Assembly: GCA_963966185.1 (NCBI GenBank)
Contig: CAWZYM010000033.1
Location: 1-64,000 of the forward strand
Direction of reading: 5' to 3'
Source of the DNA: Rhabditoides inermis
Taxonomy: Eukaryota > Nematoda > Chromadorea > Rhabditida > Rhabditidae
Length of the DNA: 64,000 bases
In this document: piece after piece, positions 1 to 12,725 of the stretch
Position numbering within the stretch: position 1 is the first letter of the stretch
Layout: every line of letters begins with the position of its first letter
Notes under the pieces: generated by a model
The model's input: the letters and a program-made list of their open reading frames with translations, nothing else
Told to the model about the DNA's origin: nothing
Database searches by the model: none
Program-made: the position numbers and the translations under genes

Positions 1-1316
1 CGCTCACTTAAGTAAATCCATGTACACGACAGTAACCCCATTCACTCATAGTTTTTCTTAAACAATATCATATCACTACATATATGAAACGGTATCCTAT
101 CACTATAGTAAGCAGTACTCCCACTCACTCACAGGACTCTCTACTCACTACCGTACTAGCAATAGTCAGTACACCTCCTCATTCATAAAGTTTCTCTAAA
201 CAGTAATTGGTTCGCACTCTCTTCTCACTACTTACAGTAACCAGTACTCTCACTCACTCACTCATAGCTTCTCTCAAAAAGTAATAGGTTGGCACTTCTC
301 ACTCACTCATAGCTTCTCTCAAAAAGTAATAGGTTGGCACTCACTACTCACTACAGTATCAAGTAGTCTCACTCACTCATAGCTTCTCTCAAACAGTATT
401 TTTGGCACTCTCTACTCACTACAGTAACCAGTACTCTCACTCATTCATGGCTTTTCTCAAACAGTAATTGGTTGGCGCTCTCTACTCACTACAGTAACCA
501 GTAGTCTCACTCACTCACAGGTTGTTTCAAACAGTAATTGGTTGGCACTCTCTGCTCACTACTGTAACCAGTACTCTCACTTTTTCACAGGTTCTCTCAA
601 ACAGTAATTGGTTGGCGCTCTCTACTCACTACAGTAACCAGTAGTCTCACTCACTCACAGGTTCTTTCAAACAGTAACTGGTTGGTGCTCTCTATTCACT
701 ACAGTAACCAATACTCCCACTCTCTCACAGGTTCTCTCAAACAGTAATAGGTTGGCACTCTCTACTCACTACTTACAGTAACCAGTACTCTCACTCTTTC
801 ACAGGTTCTCTCAAACAGTAATTGGTTGGCGCTCTCTACTCACTACAGTGACCAGTAGTCTCACTCACTCACAGGTTCTTTCAAACAGTAACTGGTTGGT
901 GCTCTCTATTCACTACAGTAACCAATTGTCCCACTCTCTCACAGGTTCTCTCAAACAGTAATAGGTTGGCACTCTCTACTCACTACTTACAGTAACCAGT
1001 ACTCTCACTCTTTCACAGGTTCTCTCAAACAGTAATAAGTTGGCGCTCTCTACTCACTACAGTAACCAGTAGTCTCACTAACTGAAAGCTTGTCTCAAAC
1101 AGTAATAGGTTGGCGCTCTCTACTCACTACAGTAACCAGTAGTCTCACTCACTGAAAGCTTGTCTCAAACAGTAATAGGTTGGCGCTCTCTACTCACTAC
1201 AGTAACCAGTAGTCTCACTCACTGAAAGCTTGTTTCAAAAAGTAATTGGTTGGCACTCTCTACTCAATACAGTAACCAGTAGTCTCACTCATTCACAACT
1301 TCTTTCAATCAGTAAA
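1..1316. repeat. Minisatellite array, about 70-bp unit
   Basis: The stretch is built from diverged tandem copies of a unit about 70 bp long (74 bp where an extra CTTA is present). Each unit carries recognisable blocks such as CTCTCTACTCACTACAGTA, CCAGTAGTCTCACTCACT and CAAACAGTAATTGGTTGG. Copies are more degenerate in the first 300 bases. No gene is visible. The same array resumes at 3091 and 4661, so it was interrupted by retrotransposons. Confidence 0.9.
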
Positions 1317-3090
1317 TCAATATAAATAGTTTATTACCGTGTTGAGTACTTAACATGTGCATCATAGGAAAACATAACAGTGCTTACGGTAGGATAGTGA
1401 AATAGGAAAAAAAAGGAAACATTCAAAGATCAAAGAGTAGACAATAAGCAAACTACAAATGTCGAATTTTAGACAATGGATGCAAATGGGGATTGTCTAC
1501 TAAGTGGGATTTCACGCTACTGGTTTTCGCAGATTCAACAATATCAGATGGAAGTGAGTTCCAAACTCCATAAACCCTCTGAAAGAACGCGCTGCTCCGC
1601 AGAAACGAGTCATATGATGGCAAAAGACGATATTTGTGAGATGTGCGCGACCGAGTTGGGACTAGTGTAAAAAGACCAGAATAATTAAGAGAGGTGGTTT
1701 TAGTAATAACCTTGTGAATGTACACTACGTCATTTATAAAGCGGCGTTGTTCAAGAGTTTGAAGGCCAAGAAGCTGGAGGCGTTGGGGATATGTGAGCGA
1801 GAACAAGCCAGCGCGACGACATATTCGGCGCGCATAGTATCGCTGCACTGACTCGATCAAGTTCACTGATCCCACATCCTGAGGGTTCCACAATTCAGTA
1901 CAATACTCTAGCTTGCAGCGAAAATACGTTGTGTAAGCGGTGACAAGAACCTTCAAGTTCAAGTCTCTTGTACGATAAACTCTCAGAAAATCATTTATGG
2001 CATTAAGAGTGCCTTTAACAATGTTCGCAAAATGGTCATCAAAAATCAAGGACCCACACATAGTCACACCAAGGTCCCTTACAGAGTTAGCAGGTGCGAG
2101 CGTAGCGCCATGTGCTGTATACTCATGTTTGGGATTTCGGCGGCCTATGTGCAGTATCTGCGTTTTCTCAGTGGAGATCTGCAGACCCCATTCTAAAGCC
2201 CACTTTGCGATAGCGTCGATTGCTTTTTGAAACATAATTTTAGCCAAATTATCACCCGGATCAAAAGCGAAGTAGATTTTCAAATCGTCTGCGTATAGAG
2301 CACACTCGACATAATCAGGCAAGCTATCAACAATATTATTGATAAAGATATTGAAGAGTATGGGTCCAAGACACGACCCCTGCGGCACGCCACAGTTGAC
2401 GAGTCGAGGAGACGAGAGCTCATCTCCAACCATAACTTGTTGGCAACGGTCAGAAAGGAAGGCTCGAATCCACCCGAGAACGTTTCCACGAATGCCCAGC
2501 GAATGCAATTTTTTGAAAAGTAGTTTATGATTGATTGTGTCGAAAGCTTTCTTAAAGTCGAAATAAATACAATCAATAACAAGGCCATTGGAAATATGTT
2601 TCAGCCAGTGACTATAACATTCAATAAGTTGTGCGTTGGTAGACCTTTTCTTACGAAAACCAAACTGTCTGGAAGAAATCAAGCTATTAGAGTCGAGAAA
2701 ATCAGTCATTTGCCTGACTATAATTCGCTCTAATAATTTCGCTACACTACTTGTTAGGCTAATGGGACGATAGTTGGCTGGATTATCACGAGAACCCTTT
2801 TTATACAGCGGTTTTATATAAGCGACTTTCCAAATATTGGGGATAGCGCACACTGATAGAGACATAGAAAAAATAATCGAGAGCGGGAGACTTATTGTGT
2901 CAACTGTATTTTTCAAAAACGTGTGAGTGATTCCATCGGGACTGGTATTGATTTTTGAATCTAATCGTTGTATAGTCTTGTGAACAAGTGCATAAGAGAC
3001 GTCAATCATGGTGAGCTGATTCGAGAAATAGGGAAGGGCAGAGCCGGTCGGAGCAACACTTCCACCAGAGAATATCGAGTCGAACAGTAA
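1317..3090 (-). mobile_element. Non-LTR retrotransposon copy 1, 5'-truncated, inside the minisatellite
   Basis: The minus strand holds an open reverse transcriptase frame followed by a 3' UTR that ends in an A/T-rich tail near 1317. The coding frame runs to the junction with minisatellite sequence near 3090, so the endonuclease and ORF1 are absent and the copy is 5'-truncated. A near-identical but shorter copy lies at 3560-4660 in the opposite orientation. Together they form inverted arms of about 1.1 kb. The CR1/Jockey-like assignment rests on the RT type and overall layout only. Confidence 0.85.
1453..3009 (-). CDS. Reverse transcriptase domain of a non-LTR retrotransposon
   Basis: This is a 518-residue frame from an internal methionine; the frame stays open further upstream to about 3087. 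It has the classic non-LTR RT order: a YRPISL-type motif near residue 80, FDFKKAFDTINHKLL (motif A) near 150, GVPQGSCLGPILFNIF (motif B) near 208, and YADDLKIY with the catalytic aspartates near 240. A thumb and C-terminal region of about 250 residues follows. The upstream apurinic endonuclease is missing because of 5' truncation. The protein would copy element RNA into DNA at a nicked target. This copy lacks the nuclease and is presumably inactive on its own. Confidence 0.9.
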   Translation of the reverse strand: MIDVSYALVHKTIQRLDSKINTSPDGITHTFLKNTVDTISLPLSIIFSMSLSVCAIPNIWKVAYIKPLYKKGSRDNPANYRPISLTSSVAKLLERIIVRQMTDFLDSNSLISSRQFGFRKKRSTNAQLIECYSHWLKHISNGLVIDCIYFDFKKAFDTINHKLLFKKLHSLGIRGNVLGWIRAFLSDRCQQVMVGDELSSPRLVNCGVPQGSCLGPILFNIFINNIVDSLPDYVECALYADDLKIYFAFDPGDNLAKIMFQKAIDAIAKWALEWGLQISTEKTQILHIGRRNPKHEYTAHGATLAPANSVRDLGVTMCGSLIFDDHFANIVKGTLNAINDFLRVYRTRDLNLKVLVTAYTTYFRCKLEYCTELWNPQDVGSVNLIESVQRYYARRICRRAGLFSLTYPQRLQLLGLQTLEQRRFINDVVYIHKVITKTTSLNYSGLFTLVPTRSRTSHKYRLLPSYDSFLRSSAFFQRVYGVWNSLPSDIVESAKTSSVKSHLVDNPHLHPLSKIRHL

Positions 3091-3559
3091 CTGAAGCGCG
3101 GTCTTCTTTTAATATAGTAACCAGTACTCTCACTATAGCTTCTCTCAAACAGTAACTGGTTGGTGCTCTCTATTCACTACAGTAACCAATTGTCCCACTC
3201 TCTCACAGGTTCTCTCAAACAGTAATAGGTTGTCACTCTCTACTCACTACTTACAGTAACCAGTACTCTCACTCTTTCACAGGTTCTCTCAAACAGTAAT
3301 AGGTTGGCGCTCTCTACTCACTTTAGTAACCAGTAGTCTCACTCACTGAAAGCTTGTTTCAAAAAGTAATTGGTTGGCACTCTCTACTCACTACAGTAAC
3401 CAGTAGTCTCACTCACTGAAAGCTTGTTTCAAAATGTAATTGGTTGGCACTCTCTACTCACTACAGTAACCAGTAGTCTCACTTACTGAAAGCTTGTCTC
3501 AAACAGTAATTGGTTGGCACTCTCTACTCACTACAGTAACCAGTAGTCTCACTCACTGC
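3091..3559. repeat. Minisatellite array between the two inverted retrotransposon copies
   Basis: Same ~70-bp unit as at 1-1316. It begins with a variant, GCGCGGTCTTCTTTTAATA, that recurs at about 4915, so that variant belongs to the array and not to the retrotransposon. Confidence 0.85.
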
Positions 3560-4660
3560 TCTCGCTCTCGTCTCCTCGACTCGTCAACTGTGGTGTGCCG
3601 CAGGGGTCGTGTCTTGGACCCATACTCTTCAATATCTTTATCAATAATATTGTTGATAGCCTGCCTGATTATGTCGAGTGTGCTCTATACGCAGACGATT
3701 TGAAAATATACTTCGCTTTTGATCCGAGTGATAATTTGGCTAAAATTATGTTTCAAAAAGCAATCGACGCTGTCGCAAAGTGGGCTTTAGAATGGGGTCT
3801 GCAGATCTCCACTGAGAAAACGCAGATACTGCACATAGGCCGCCGAAATCTCAAACATGAGTATACAGCACATGGCACTACGCTCGCACCTGCTAACTCT
3901 GTAAGGGACCTTGGTGTGACTATGTGTGGGTCCTTGATTTTTGAAGACCATTTTGCAAACATTGTTAAAGGCACCCTAAATGCCATAAATGATTTTTTGA
4001 GAGTGTATCGTACAAGAGACTTGAAGGTTCTTGTCACCGCTTATACAACGTATTTCCGCTGCAAGCTAGAGTATTGTACTGAATTGTGGAACCCTCAGGA
4101 TGTGGGATCAGTGAATTTGATCGAGTCAGTGCAGCGATACTATACGCGCCGAATATGTCGTCGCGCTGGCTTGTTCTCGCTCACCTATCCCCAACGCCTC
4201 CAGCTTCTTGGCCTTCAAACTCTTGAACAACGCCGCTTTATAAGTGACGTAGTGTACATTCACAAGGTTATTACTAAAACCACCTCTCTTAATTATTCTG
4301 GTCTTTTTACATTAGTCCCAACTCGGTCGCGCACATCTCACAAATATCGCCTTTTGCCATCATATGACTCGTTTTTGCGGAGCAGCGCGTTCTTTCAGAG
4401 AGTTTATGGAGTTTGGAACTCACTTCCATCTGATATTGTTGAATCTGCGAAAACCAGTAACGTGAAATCCCACTTAGTAGACAATCCCCATTTGCATCCC
4501 ATGTCTAAAATTCGACATTTGTAGTTTGCTTATTGTCTACTCTTTGAATGTTTCTTCTTCTTTTTCCTATTTTACTATCCTACCGTAAGCACTGTTATGT
4601 TTCCTATGATGCACATGTTAAGTACTCAACACGGTAATAAACTATTTAAACTATTTATTT
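3560..4660 (+). mobile_element. Non-LTR retrotransposon copy 2, strongly 5'-truncated
   Basis: Sequence from about 3560 is nearly identical to the reverse complement of copy 1 and continues through the stop codon and 3' UTR. It ends near 4655 in an AATAAACTATTTAAACTA-type tail before the minisatellite resumes. The truncation point lies just before the GVPQG motif of the reverse transcriptase. Confidence 0.85.
3595..4524 (+). pseudogene. Partial non-LTR reverse transcriptase (copy 2)
   Basis: This is a 309-residue open frame starting at the PQGSCLGP motif and including YADDLKIY, then the thumb and C-terminal part. It matches the last 309 residues of the 1453-3009 protein with scattered substitutions and one short deletion (a DLNLKV stretch reduced to DLKV). 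Motifs upstream of motif B, including the first catalytic aspartate, are absent, so it cannot be an active polymerase. Confidence 0.85.
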
Positions 4661-5060
4661 AAAGCTTGTCTCAAACAGTAATAGGTTGGCGCTCTCTACT
4701 CACTACAGTAACCAGTAGTCTCACTCACTGAAAGCTTGTTTCAAAAAGTAATTGGTTGGCACTCTCTACTCACTACAGTAACCAGTAGTCTCACTCACTG
4801 AAAGCTTGTTTCAAAAAGTAATTGGTTGGCACTCTCTACTCACTACAGTAACCAGTAGTCTTTTATACGTACGTCTTTCACTCATTCACAACTTCTTTCA
4901 ATCAGTAACTGAGGCGCGGTCTTCTTTTAATATAGTAACCAGTACTCTCACTCATAGCTTCTCTCAAACAGTAGTTGGTTAGTGCTCTCTACTCACTACA
5001 GTAACCAGTACTCTCGCTCTTTCACAGATTTTCTCAAACAGTAACTGGTTGGAGCTCTGT
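4661..5060. repeat. Minisatellite array, third segment
   Basis: Continuation of the ~70-bp array downstream of retrotransposon copy 2. It grades into unique sequence at about 5060. Confidence 0.85.
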
Positions 5061-5137
5061 AGCTGTACTAACTACAACAATTGTATTTTAACTGAAAACG
5101 CTCTTCACATCTCCAATAAAACTAATATATGTAAATC

Positions 5138-8100
5138 ATGATAATTATAAAAATAGGTATTTATCGGCTGACTATCACTCAGGCCCGCTCTCGTGCAATA
5201 ACTCTCTCACACAGTGATGTTTCTATACGTACGTCTTTCAGGCTCTCGATTTCGGATGGACAGATCTTCTACGATACGGACAACACGATTGTTGACAAGA
5301 CATGCTGCCACACTACTGGCACTAACGTGAGATTTTTAGAAAAAAACCTTGAAACATGTAAGTAATTTATTAACTTTCAGGAACTGCCGGACTGCATTCA
5401 TCGTCTCCCACGATTCATCCCGTACATCCATGAAGTTGAGTACAACACAGATGTACCAAAGGGTGCGGTCTCGACAGTTGCTGATTTCGCCCTCTCAGTT
5501 ACTGGATCTACTCAACCCTGCTATGGAATACCTGCGACAGAAACCATTCCTCTGGAGACCACGGAGACGCCAAGGGAATCCACTCCGTACAGTAAGGAAC
5601 CATCACAGCAGACAATGACAGCGCAGCAGACAATGGCGACTGAAACCACATTCTTCCAAGTCAGTTCAACAGAAACTGCGACAACTGAGAACAACGCTGA
5701 AGACGAACGGACGAGTACCCTGCCTGTGAAGGCAACCGAGCAAACGACGATCAGCCAATCCTCGTCAAACCGGGCTTCGGAGAGGAACATCATCAGCAGT
5801 ACTTCTAGCAGTCTGTCTTCCACAGAGACAGCTACACTGGAGACCTCGACTGACCATACCACGCCGACCGGAGAGGAGACTTTTGCCACATCGACATCGA
5901 AGACAAACGAATCGGACACGCCCATCCCTGCAACGACTAACTCGGCCAATACTATGTCTGCTTCCACACATCGAGAAACCACGGAGACTGTGTCTTCAGA
6001 AAAGATGGCTACGAAGTCTGTTGTTACGACTACGCGTGGAAAGACGACTGATAAAGCGACTAGAGAGACAACTACAGAGAAACCAAGAGCAACCCAAACG
6101 TCGAAGTCGGCGTCCACAGTGGTTTTATCTTCCAGTTCCACTTCTCCTCCATCCAAGCTGGCAAAGGCTCCCACCAAGCAACCGACAACAACGGAAAACA
6201 ATGTGAAGAAGACGACGGAAAATACCAAGACAACCATCCGTCCGTTCGTCACCACTGAGAAGATTCAGGAGATGACTGTGACAGAAACGAAGAATGGCGT
6301 CACCACTACGAAGACGATGTACAGGACAATCAGCGCCTTCTCCGACAAGCCGTCGACATGGAAGATCGAGAAGACGGCGACGTGGAAAACAGAGAAGCCG
6401 GAAAAGCTCACCACATCTGGCCCAGTCGCGTCCTCGACCACCCAGAAGACAGGGAAGACGACCACCGAGAAGGGTACGAGGAAGACAACTCCCGCCCCGA
6501 CGACGGAGAGCGTGAAGCCGACAAGGAGCCCGGGAAGGCGATGCTCGTACGAGTGTCCCCTCGGAGCATGGCCATCGAAGACGAACGAGCTATGCTACCA
6601 GCTACTCGACAACAACCCGAAAGGCATCAACTACGGCAGGGCGGCCGCAGAGTGCACCCGATACGACATGGTGAGATACTACGACACCGCATACATGAAT
6701 GCATTCATACCTGTCTCGTTTCAGCTAATGATCGACGGCTCAGACCTCAACACACAGGAGAACATACAGCTCTTCCTAGACATGATGTGAGTGAAAACTA
6801 GAATGTACAGCTTCTACAACCTACTGAGATCAACTGGTAGTGTTTGCAGGGAGGGTCGGACGGAGACAGACGTCGTCTTCCTGAACCAGCAGGGAAGCAA
6901 GATGGTGCGGACAACCCGGAGGGTGCCCCTCGTTTCCGTCGGAAACATCACGCGGTTCCTCGTCAAGGTATCACTGTTACACAAATCACAACCACTCATA
7001 GACGCATAAACTCATTCTAGGAATTCCGGAATGTGACAAGGGACGAGGTATTCACCAATGTGAGCGTAATCTGCAGACTCCCGAGTAAGTTCATGAGCCT
7101 CTGGCAATATGATTGATAATTGGTTCGATCAATTTTGAGCATGAATAGTGTGTTTCAGAGTACTGCATGGACCCCGTCTGCCATTTTTCGGAGTTTGAAC
7201 GGTTGGACCTGACTGATGAGTACATCATTCCGAACAAGACTGGTGAGAGCAGACACAAATACATGTATACATATGTATGATGGTCATGTTCAGGCATTCT
7301 CCGCGTGGACGAATCAGTTGACCTCCTCTGTCGCCGCACGAAAAGGACCTACGTCACCGTCGGTTGTAACTCGAGGGGTGAATTAAAGCCGCACCCGACA
7401 ATGCTCAAGTGCAACCGTCCGGCAGGTGAGAGGTGCATGCAGTATACTATCTCAACTGTCTTGCTTCAGAGAAGTGGGTGGAACCGGCGGAGCGAGAACT
7501 GCCCGGCAACCCTCGGTTCTTCCAGTCGTGTTCGCAGTGCCACAAATTTGGCACTGCCAATTGCACGCAGGTTTCGGACGGACTGTACAAATGCAACTGT
7601 AAGGACGGATGGACGGTGAGTGAAACTAATTCGTACTTGTATGTTACTAATGTAGTCCTATTTTAGAAGTTCGCCTGTTGGAAAAGCCCGCAGCTCTGCA
7701 AAGAAGACAGCTGCAGTGGAAGGGGCAAGTGCGAGAGCCGCGTGAGTAAGGAGTTAGATTTAGATTGGCTTGACATGTCGTTCTTAGCTGCACTGCCGTA
7801 TTTCAAGCGGGTTATATGAGAAAATAGTGTACTGGCGCAGACTAAATAGAACTTCCGTATGAACACGATTCTCCTGCAAAGAAAACTCTGATTGCGCATT
7901 TCTTTCTTTCTGAAGTACATAGTAACTAGTCTTTAAAAAAAGGTTTTGGATTTATCGTAAAACTGCGATTGCCCTATGTTTGACCGGCGTCCTATCTAAA
8001 AATATATATACACTTCAATTTTCTTGGCGATATGCGAATATCAATTTACCAGTACCGTTCGTTCTCTAGATTTGATATTATTAGTTCTACTTTGAGATTA

Positions 8101-11100
8101 TCTTTTGTGAACTGCCTCTGATTGTGTTCATAAGGTTCATCGTTCACGTTGCCCTTTAATTCAGCGCGGCGCGCGCACCCGAGCGCGCGCTCATACAGGG
8201 AAAGTGCGACAGAGGGCGGCTTACTGGAAACAATGACCTTTTGAATGTCATTGTGCCTGCATACATGTTTGAACGCTCTGGTACTTTTCATTGATTTGTA
8301 CATATGTAGCAGTTGAACTAAAAGCGAGTTACTGGTGGGAGGGGTAAATCAGAGGAAGCCTATCAATTCAACGGATCGTCAGCTAGCTGTGAGACGTACG
8401 TGTTATTATGTACTCATTGTCAGAATACGAGCGTTCCTTATGGTTGTCTCTCTTCTAGTGGTCTCTTGGTTTGGTCCCATGGTTACGAATATGTTGTCTT
8501 TTCTCGTCGGAATGTAATCTGTTCAACTTCTTCCAGTGAGATTCTCCTGGTGATTACAGTTCTAGAAGTGATTTAAATCATTATTCCAACAATTCTGAAA
8601 GTGCACCAACTATCAAACTTCACGTCCCCTACATTTGCATACAATATGTTGATTGATGTTTTTCAGGTGGATCATGTGCGGTGTGAGTGTGAGCTGGGCT
8701 TCGTGGGAGACCGGTGCCAGATAGATGCGGCGAACCGGACATGGATAGCAGGAGACGACGACGACAAAGTGAGTGGCGGACAGGAAGGAGCGGTCGGAGA
8801 CATGCATGTCTCAGGTGTCCATCCTCTCGCCGTCGACCATCGGATGCGTGGTGATCGCCACCAGCAGCCTGCTCGCTCTCTACGCCAAGATGGCCGCCAA
8901 GATAAGGAGAGCCAGCGAGAACCAAGTGAGTCACTGTGAATGGAACATCAACGGTTGACTTTTCAGGATCCGCAGGACTCGTTCCAGGACTATCGGCACA
9001 CGACACTGGCATTCGGGAATCTGGCGGCAGCACTCTTCAAGTGAGTATACTTACTGGATAAGTACTATATTATATATCCAATCACTCGATCGATTCTTCC
9101 AGGCATCCGGACATCCTGGACTTCCGTCGCCCGCTCTGTCGCATCATCTACTGGCTGGTCAGCGCTGCCTTCGTAGCGTGTAAGTCATATTATTTTTAAT
9201 GTATATCTCCTGCAATTTCTTTTTCTTTCACTCTCGCTGCTGTCTTGCTTCAACTATTTTGGATTTAGAAATATACCACTGTTCTTATGTCTTTAGTTAT
9301 TCTTGTCTCGACACATTGACAATTATTCATAATCCCCGCTGTCTCAAACCCCATATTTCATCCCTGTTGTCTCTTCAGTTTCACTATCTCTCATATTCAC
9401 TCGCTCTCTTGTATTCTACATATATAAAACAATAACACATGAAGTTGACACTATATTGAACACTTTCTTACAGGCCAGTGGATGTGGACTAACGAATGTG
9501 CGAATGTGTTTACGGTATTCAAAAATCTAAACCGTAATAACTGGGACAAGGACTGTGAAGGAAGGCGGCGGTACGGATTGCTGGAGCTGGTGAGATGATC
9601 TGACAGAACCATATAACATCAATCTGTTCAGACGAGGACACTGGGGCCATTTGCGGCCACATTCACAGCTGTACTCGCTGCAGTGGTGTACGGATGGGAT
9701 GAGGTGAGATTGAGTATGAGAGAGGGGGAGGGGGCTGACGATTTCCGTTCAGCTGCCGACGACATGGACTTGTCTGGGGCGGATCTCTTCCAAGACCGCC
9801 GCCTCGTTTGCTCCGATGGTCTTCCTCATGGCACTGCCCATTCTACTCAACTGCGCACTCGTCGAGGGATCCAAGCTGCTCTACAAGTCAGTCTCCCTAC
9901 CTCTTTGCTCGCACAATCACTCGCTTCTCTTATTTCAGGTTCCGGCCTCATCTGGCCGCCCGCAGGAAGCAGTACATCGAGGAGAACCCCATAGCCCGTC
10001 TCGATATCACCAAGGCAGGCCACCCTTTGTCTGATTGTGTTCTCATTGACAATTGTTCACAGACTGAGAAGAACCTGCACTATATCATCCCGGGCTCGAT
10101 TCTCAACTTCCTCACCTGGATTCTTCTCGTGATTTCCACGGATTGGAACGAGCCGATCTGGGAATAGTGAGTGCATCCAAGTTGCGACTTATCACCGATC
10201 CATGTCTTCTTTTAGCATGGCGTTGGTCGTGTCTGTCATGTACTCTATCTTCAACATTGCCCACACAACCATGACAACACCGGACGTATGTTACATAGTT
10301 GTATCTACTATCCCTTTCACTATACACATGCTTTCCATCTCAGATGTTCACGAGGCTCAACCATCTGCTGGTCATCGTTCTCCCGAAGTCTCTCTCCCCG
10401 ACCTACGATGTCAGTCAGCACCACTTGTTCTTTGTATCTTTTCATGGTTACTGAGATGATCTCTCAGGACTTGACGTTGCGTGACCGAGAGGAGGTGCTG
10501 GGGCTGTATCGCAAGTACCAGCTGAGTGTGTTCGGAAGGAACTGGATTGGAGACATCATTCAGAAGTTCGTCCGAAACAAGTGAGTTCCACAATCACATC
10601 CACTCTCAAACCCATTTCTTGTCTAGGATGAAGGAGGAAGCAAGAGCTGAGAAGAAGCAGAAGGGAGACGAGATAATGGCCGAGGTGGGTGAATTCGGTT
10701 GAACATCGTCAATCGGTCACGTTTAGAAGGAGAAGATCCAAAAGAAGAACTTGGAGCTGAAAGCGCGCTTCCCTGGAATTCCGGATGGACTGCTCTTCCA
10801 TGTACCGGAAGAAGGACCGAAAGGGATCATCAGGGAGTACCCCTGGGCTCCGTCACACAAGGTATTCGAGTATACGAGTCGAGCTATCCATAAGATGGTT
10901 TCAGTACTATGTGACCCGTAAGGAAAGGCAACTGATGACCGATGAATGGAGTATCCTCTACGTAAAGTGTAGAATTGAGCTGCAGTCTCCAAGAAAGGCG
11001 GCATACGTGAGTTATCCATGAAGGGTATCGATTGAAAAAGATTTCATTTCAGTCCACGTTCCAGCATGCTCTGAAACACAATTTATACAGGGCATTCCAG

Positions 11101-11671
11101 TACCGTCCCCAATCGGAGACAATCTTCCGTGACTGGATCAATGATGTGAGTGTCAGTCCAGCCACCAATCAACTCACACTTCCATTCAGGTGCCAATGCG
11201 AGATGAGGTTCGCATGCGCCCTTACCAGAGGGTACGTCATTCACACAACTACATACCAGTAACTACTTGCAACCTTTGAATACTATACTCGATTGTTTCA
11301 GCCGCAGAAGCCTCAGCCGAAGATGGTGGCCGAATTCGATCGCAAGTGCAGAGAGCGGAGTGGAAGAGACGTGAGTTGGACAGACATGCCTCACTATCTC
11401 TACTAGTCTCCACATGACTCACTCGGATGAGATTGCAGGCGCCTGTTCCGTGGGGAACAGTGCCACCCCCGCCACTCGAGAACTACACAAGGCCCAAGAA
11501 GGAAAGACAACTCTTGAGACCGAAACCAAGGAACACCGAGAAAGAGAGACTGGAGAAAGCACTCGCATACCTCGCACCAACCCTTCGAGCAGACTGCCAG
11601 ATCATCGACTACAAGGTGGGGGAAGGGAGAGAAAGTGAGAAAGAAGGAGAGAGATAGAGAGAAACAGAGAG

Positions 11672-11720
<49 letters not shown>

Positions 11721-11830
11721 GGAGAAGAGAAAAGAGAGAGGAAAAGAGAAGGTGAGAGGTGAGGGATAGATGAATGGAGGAAAAGGGAGCAAAACAGAGG
11801 GAGGGTGGGAGAGAGGGGGAGAGAGAAGAG

Positions 11831-11873
<43 letters not shown>

Positions 11874-12628
11874 AAAGGACATAGAACTGTAATGTGTGTA
11901 CTTCAGGGTACGGAAGACAAGGAGGGAGGAGAGACGTGTAACCAGGTGTTCCTGCGAGCCTCGGAAATAGTGACAGATGAGAGGGTGAGGAAGGGAGACA
12001 ATGAACCGACTCATCTTGTCTATTACAGGTCTCCGAGTTCTATGAGGAGTGGAAAAGGGAGATTGCTACGAAAGATCAGCACTTCGCAGTGACATACGAC
12101 GACGACTTCCACTATGTTCAATGGATCGGCACCGAATGGGAGAAAGCGGCCAAGGAAGTCTTCGTGAGTTCATTCATCCGGATGATCCTGGAAGTCTCTC
12201 CAACTCTCCATGGTCCTCCATTCCAGGATCCGCAGCCATCGAAGGCGGCAGTACCGGATACCCGGTGGGAGACCCGGCATACCAAGTGGAAGTCGTTCAA
12301 CCCACGCAAGAACATGTGGCAGGACGCGCACTGGACCGACCCCGAGAGACCCGAGTGAGTGTGGGCTGGCACAGCTCACCTGTGCTCCTTTCAGCTTCAC
12401 CGGGCCTCGTCAGCTTCCGCCGCCGCCATTCGGATTCCGGCTCGAGGAGAAGAGTCGACGCATCGCGTGGTTCTCGGTGAGTGTGTGGGTTGGGTGGTGG
12501 AGGCGTGCAGTCAGACCACTTCCTTCCAGCACGCCATCGATCGCCAATGGACGATCCTAGTCGACAACGCGGAGCTGTGCGAGAAATGGGGGCGAGGCGA
12601 GATCGAGGAAAGCGAACACGATCACTGA
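5138..12628 (+). CDS. Mucin-like, EGF-containing multi-pass membrane protein, many exons
   Basis: About 25 exons join in frame, separated mostly by ~40-60 bp introns. The 5' end is unresolved: the first supported exon ends at 5328, and 5138 is only the first in-frame ATG. In order, the protein has a short cysteine-bearing N-terminal piece and a Thr/Ser/Lys-rich mucin-type stalk (5550-6530, about 320 residues). A cysteine-rich ectodomain follows, with two EGF-like modules (about 7530-7740 and 8667-8720). Hydrophobic segments suited to membrane helices lie near 8830, 9160, 9650, 9830, 10100, 10230 and 10370. The C-terminal part, over 500 mostly charged residues, is probably cytoplasmic and includes a run of aromatic and proline-rich patches. 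The stop is the TGA at 12626-12628. A surface protein is inferred. I do not recognise the family, and no GPS motif of adhesion receptors was seen. The 3' part could in principle be a second gene, but the frames join without a break. Confidence 0.65.
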
Positions 12629-12719
12629 TACCACACGACACACTATCAAGAGATCCACATATATAAACTTCTCACGCAAATGTTTTTAACTATATGAACC
12701 CGAGGTTCCTCTATCCAAG

Positions 12720-12725
12720 AATAAA
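12720..12725 (+). promoter_or_regulatory. Poly(A) signal of the mucin/EGF gene
   Basis: AATAAA lies 92 bases after the stop codon of the plus-strand gene. The facing Ku70 gene has its own candidate (AATAAA on the minus strand, near 12815-12820). The two convergent genes therefore share a 306-base 3' interval that contains nothing else recognisable. Confidence 0.55.

Noticed and set aside
1..1316. CRISPR-like or bacterial repeat array
   Set aside because: Units are contiguous and diverged with no spacers, in a spliced eukaryotic genome; it is a minisatellite.
5521..6255. A 244-residue Val-rich frame opposite the mucin stalk
   Set aside because: It mirrors ACN/GAN threonine and glutamate codons of the real plus-strand exon; there is no splice or start support.
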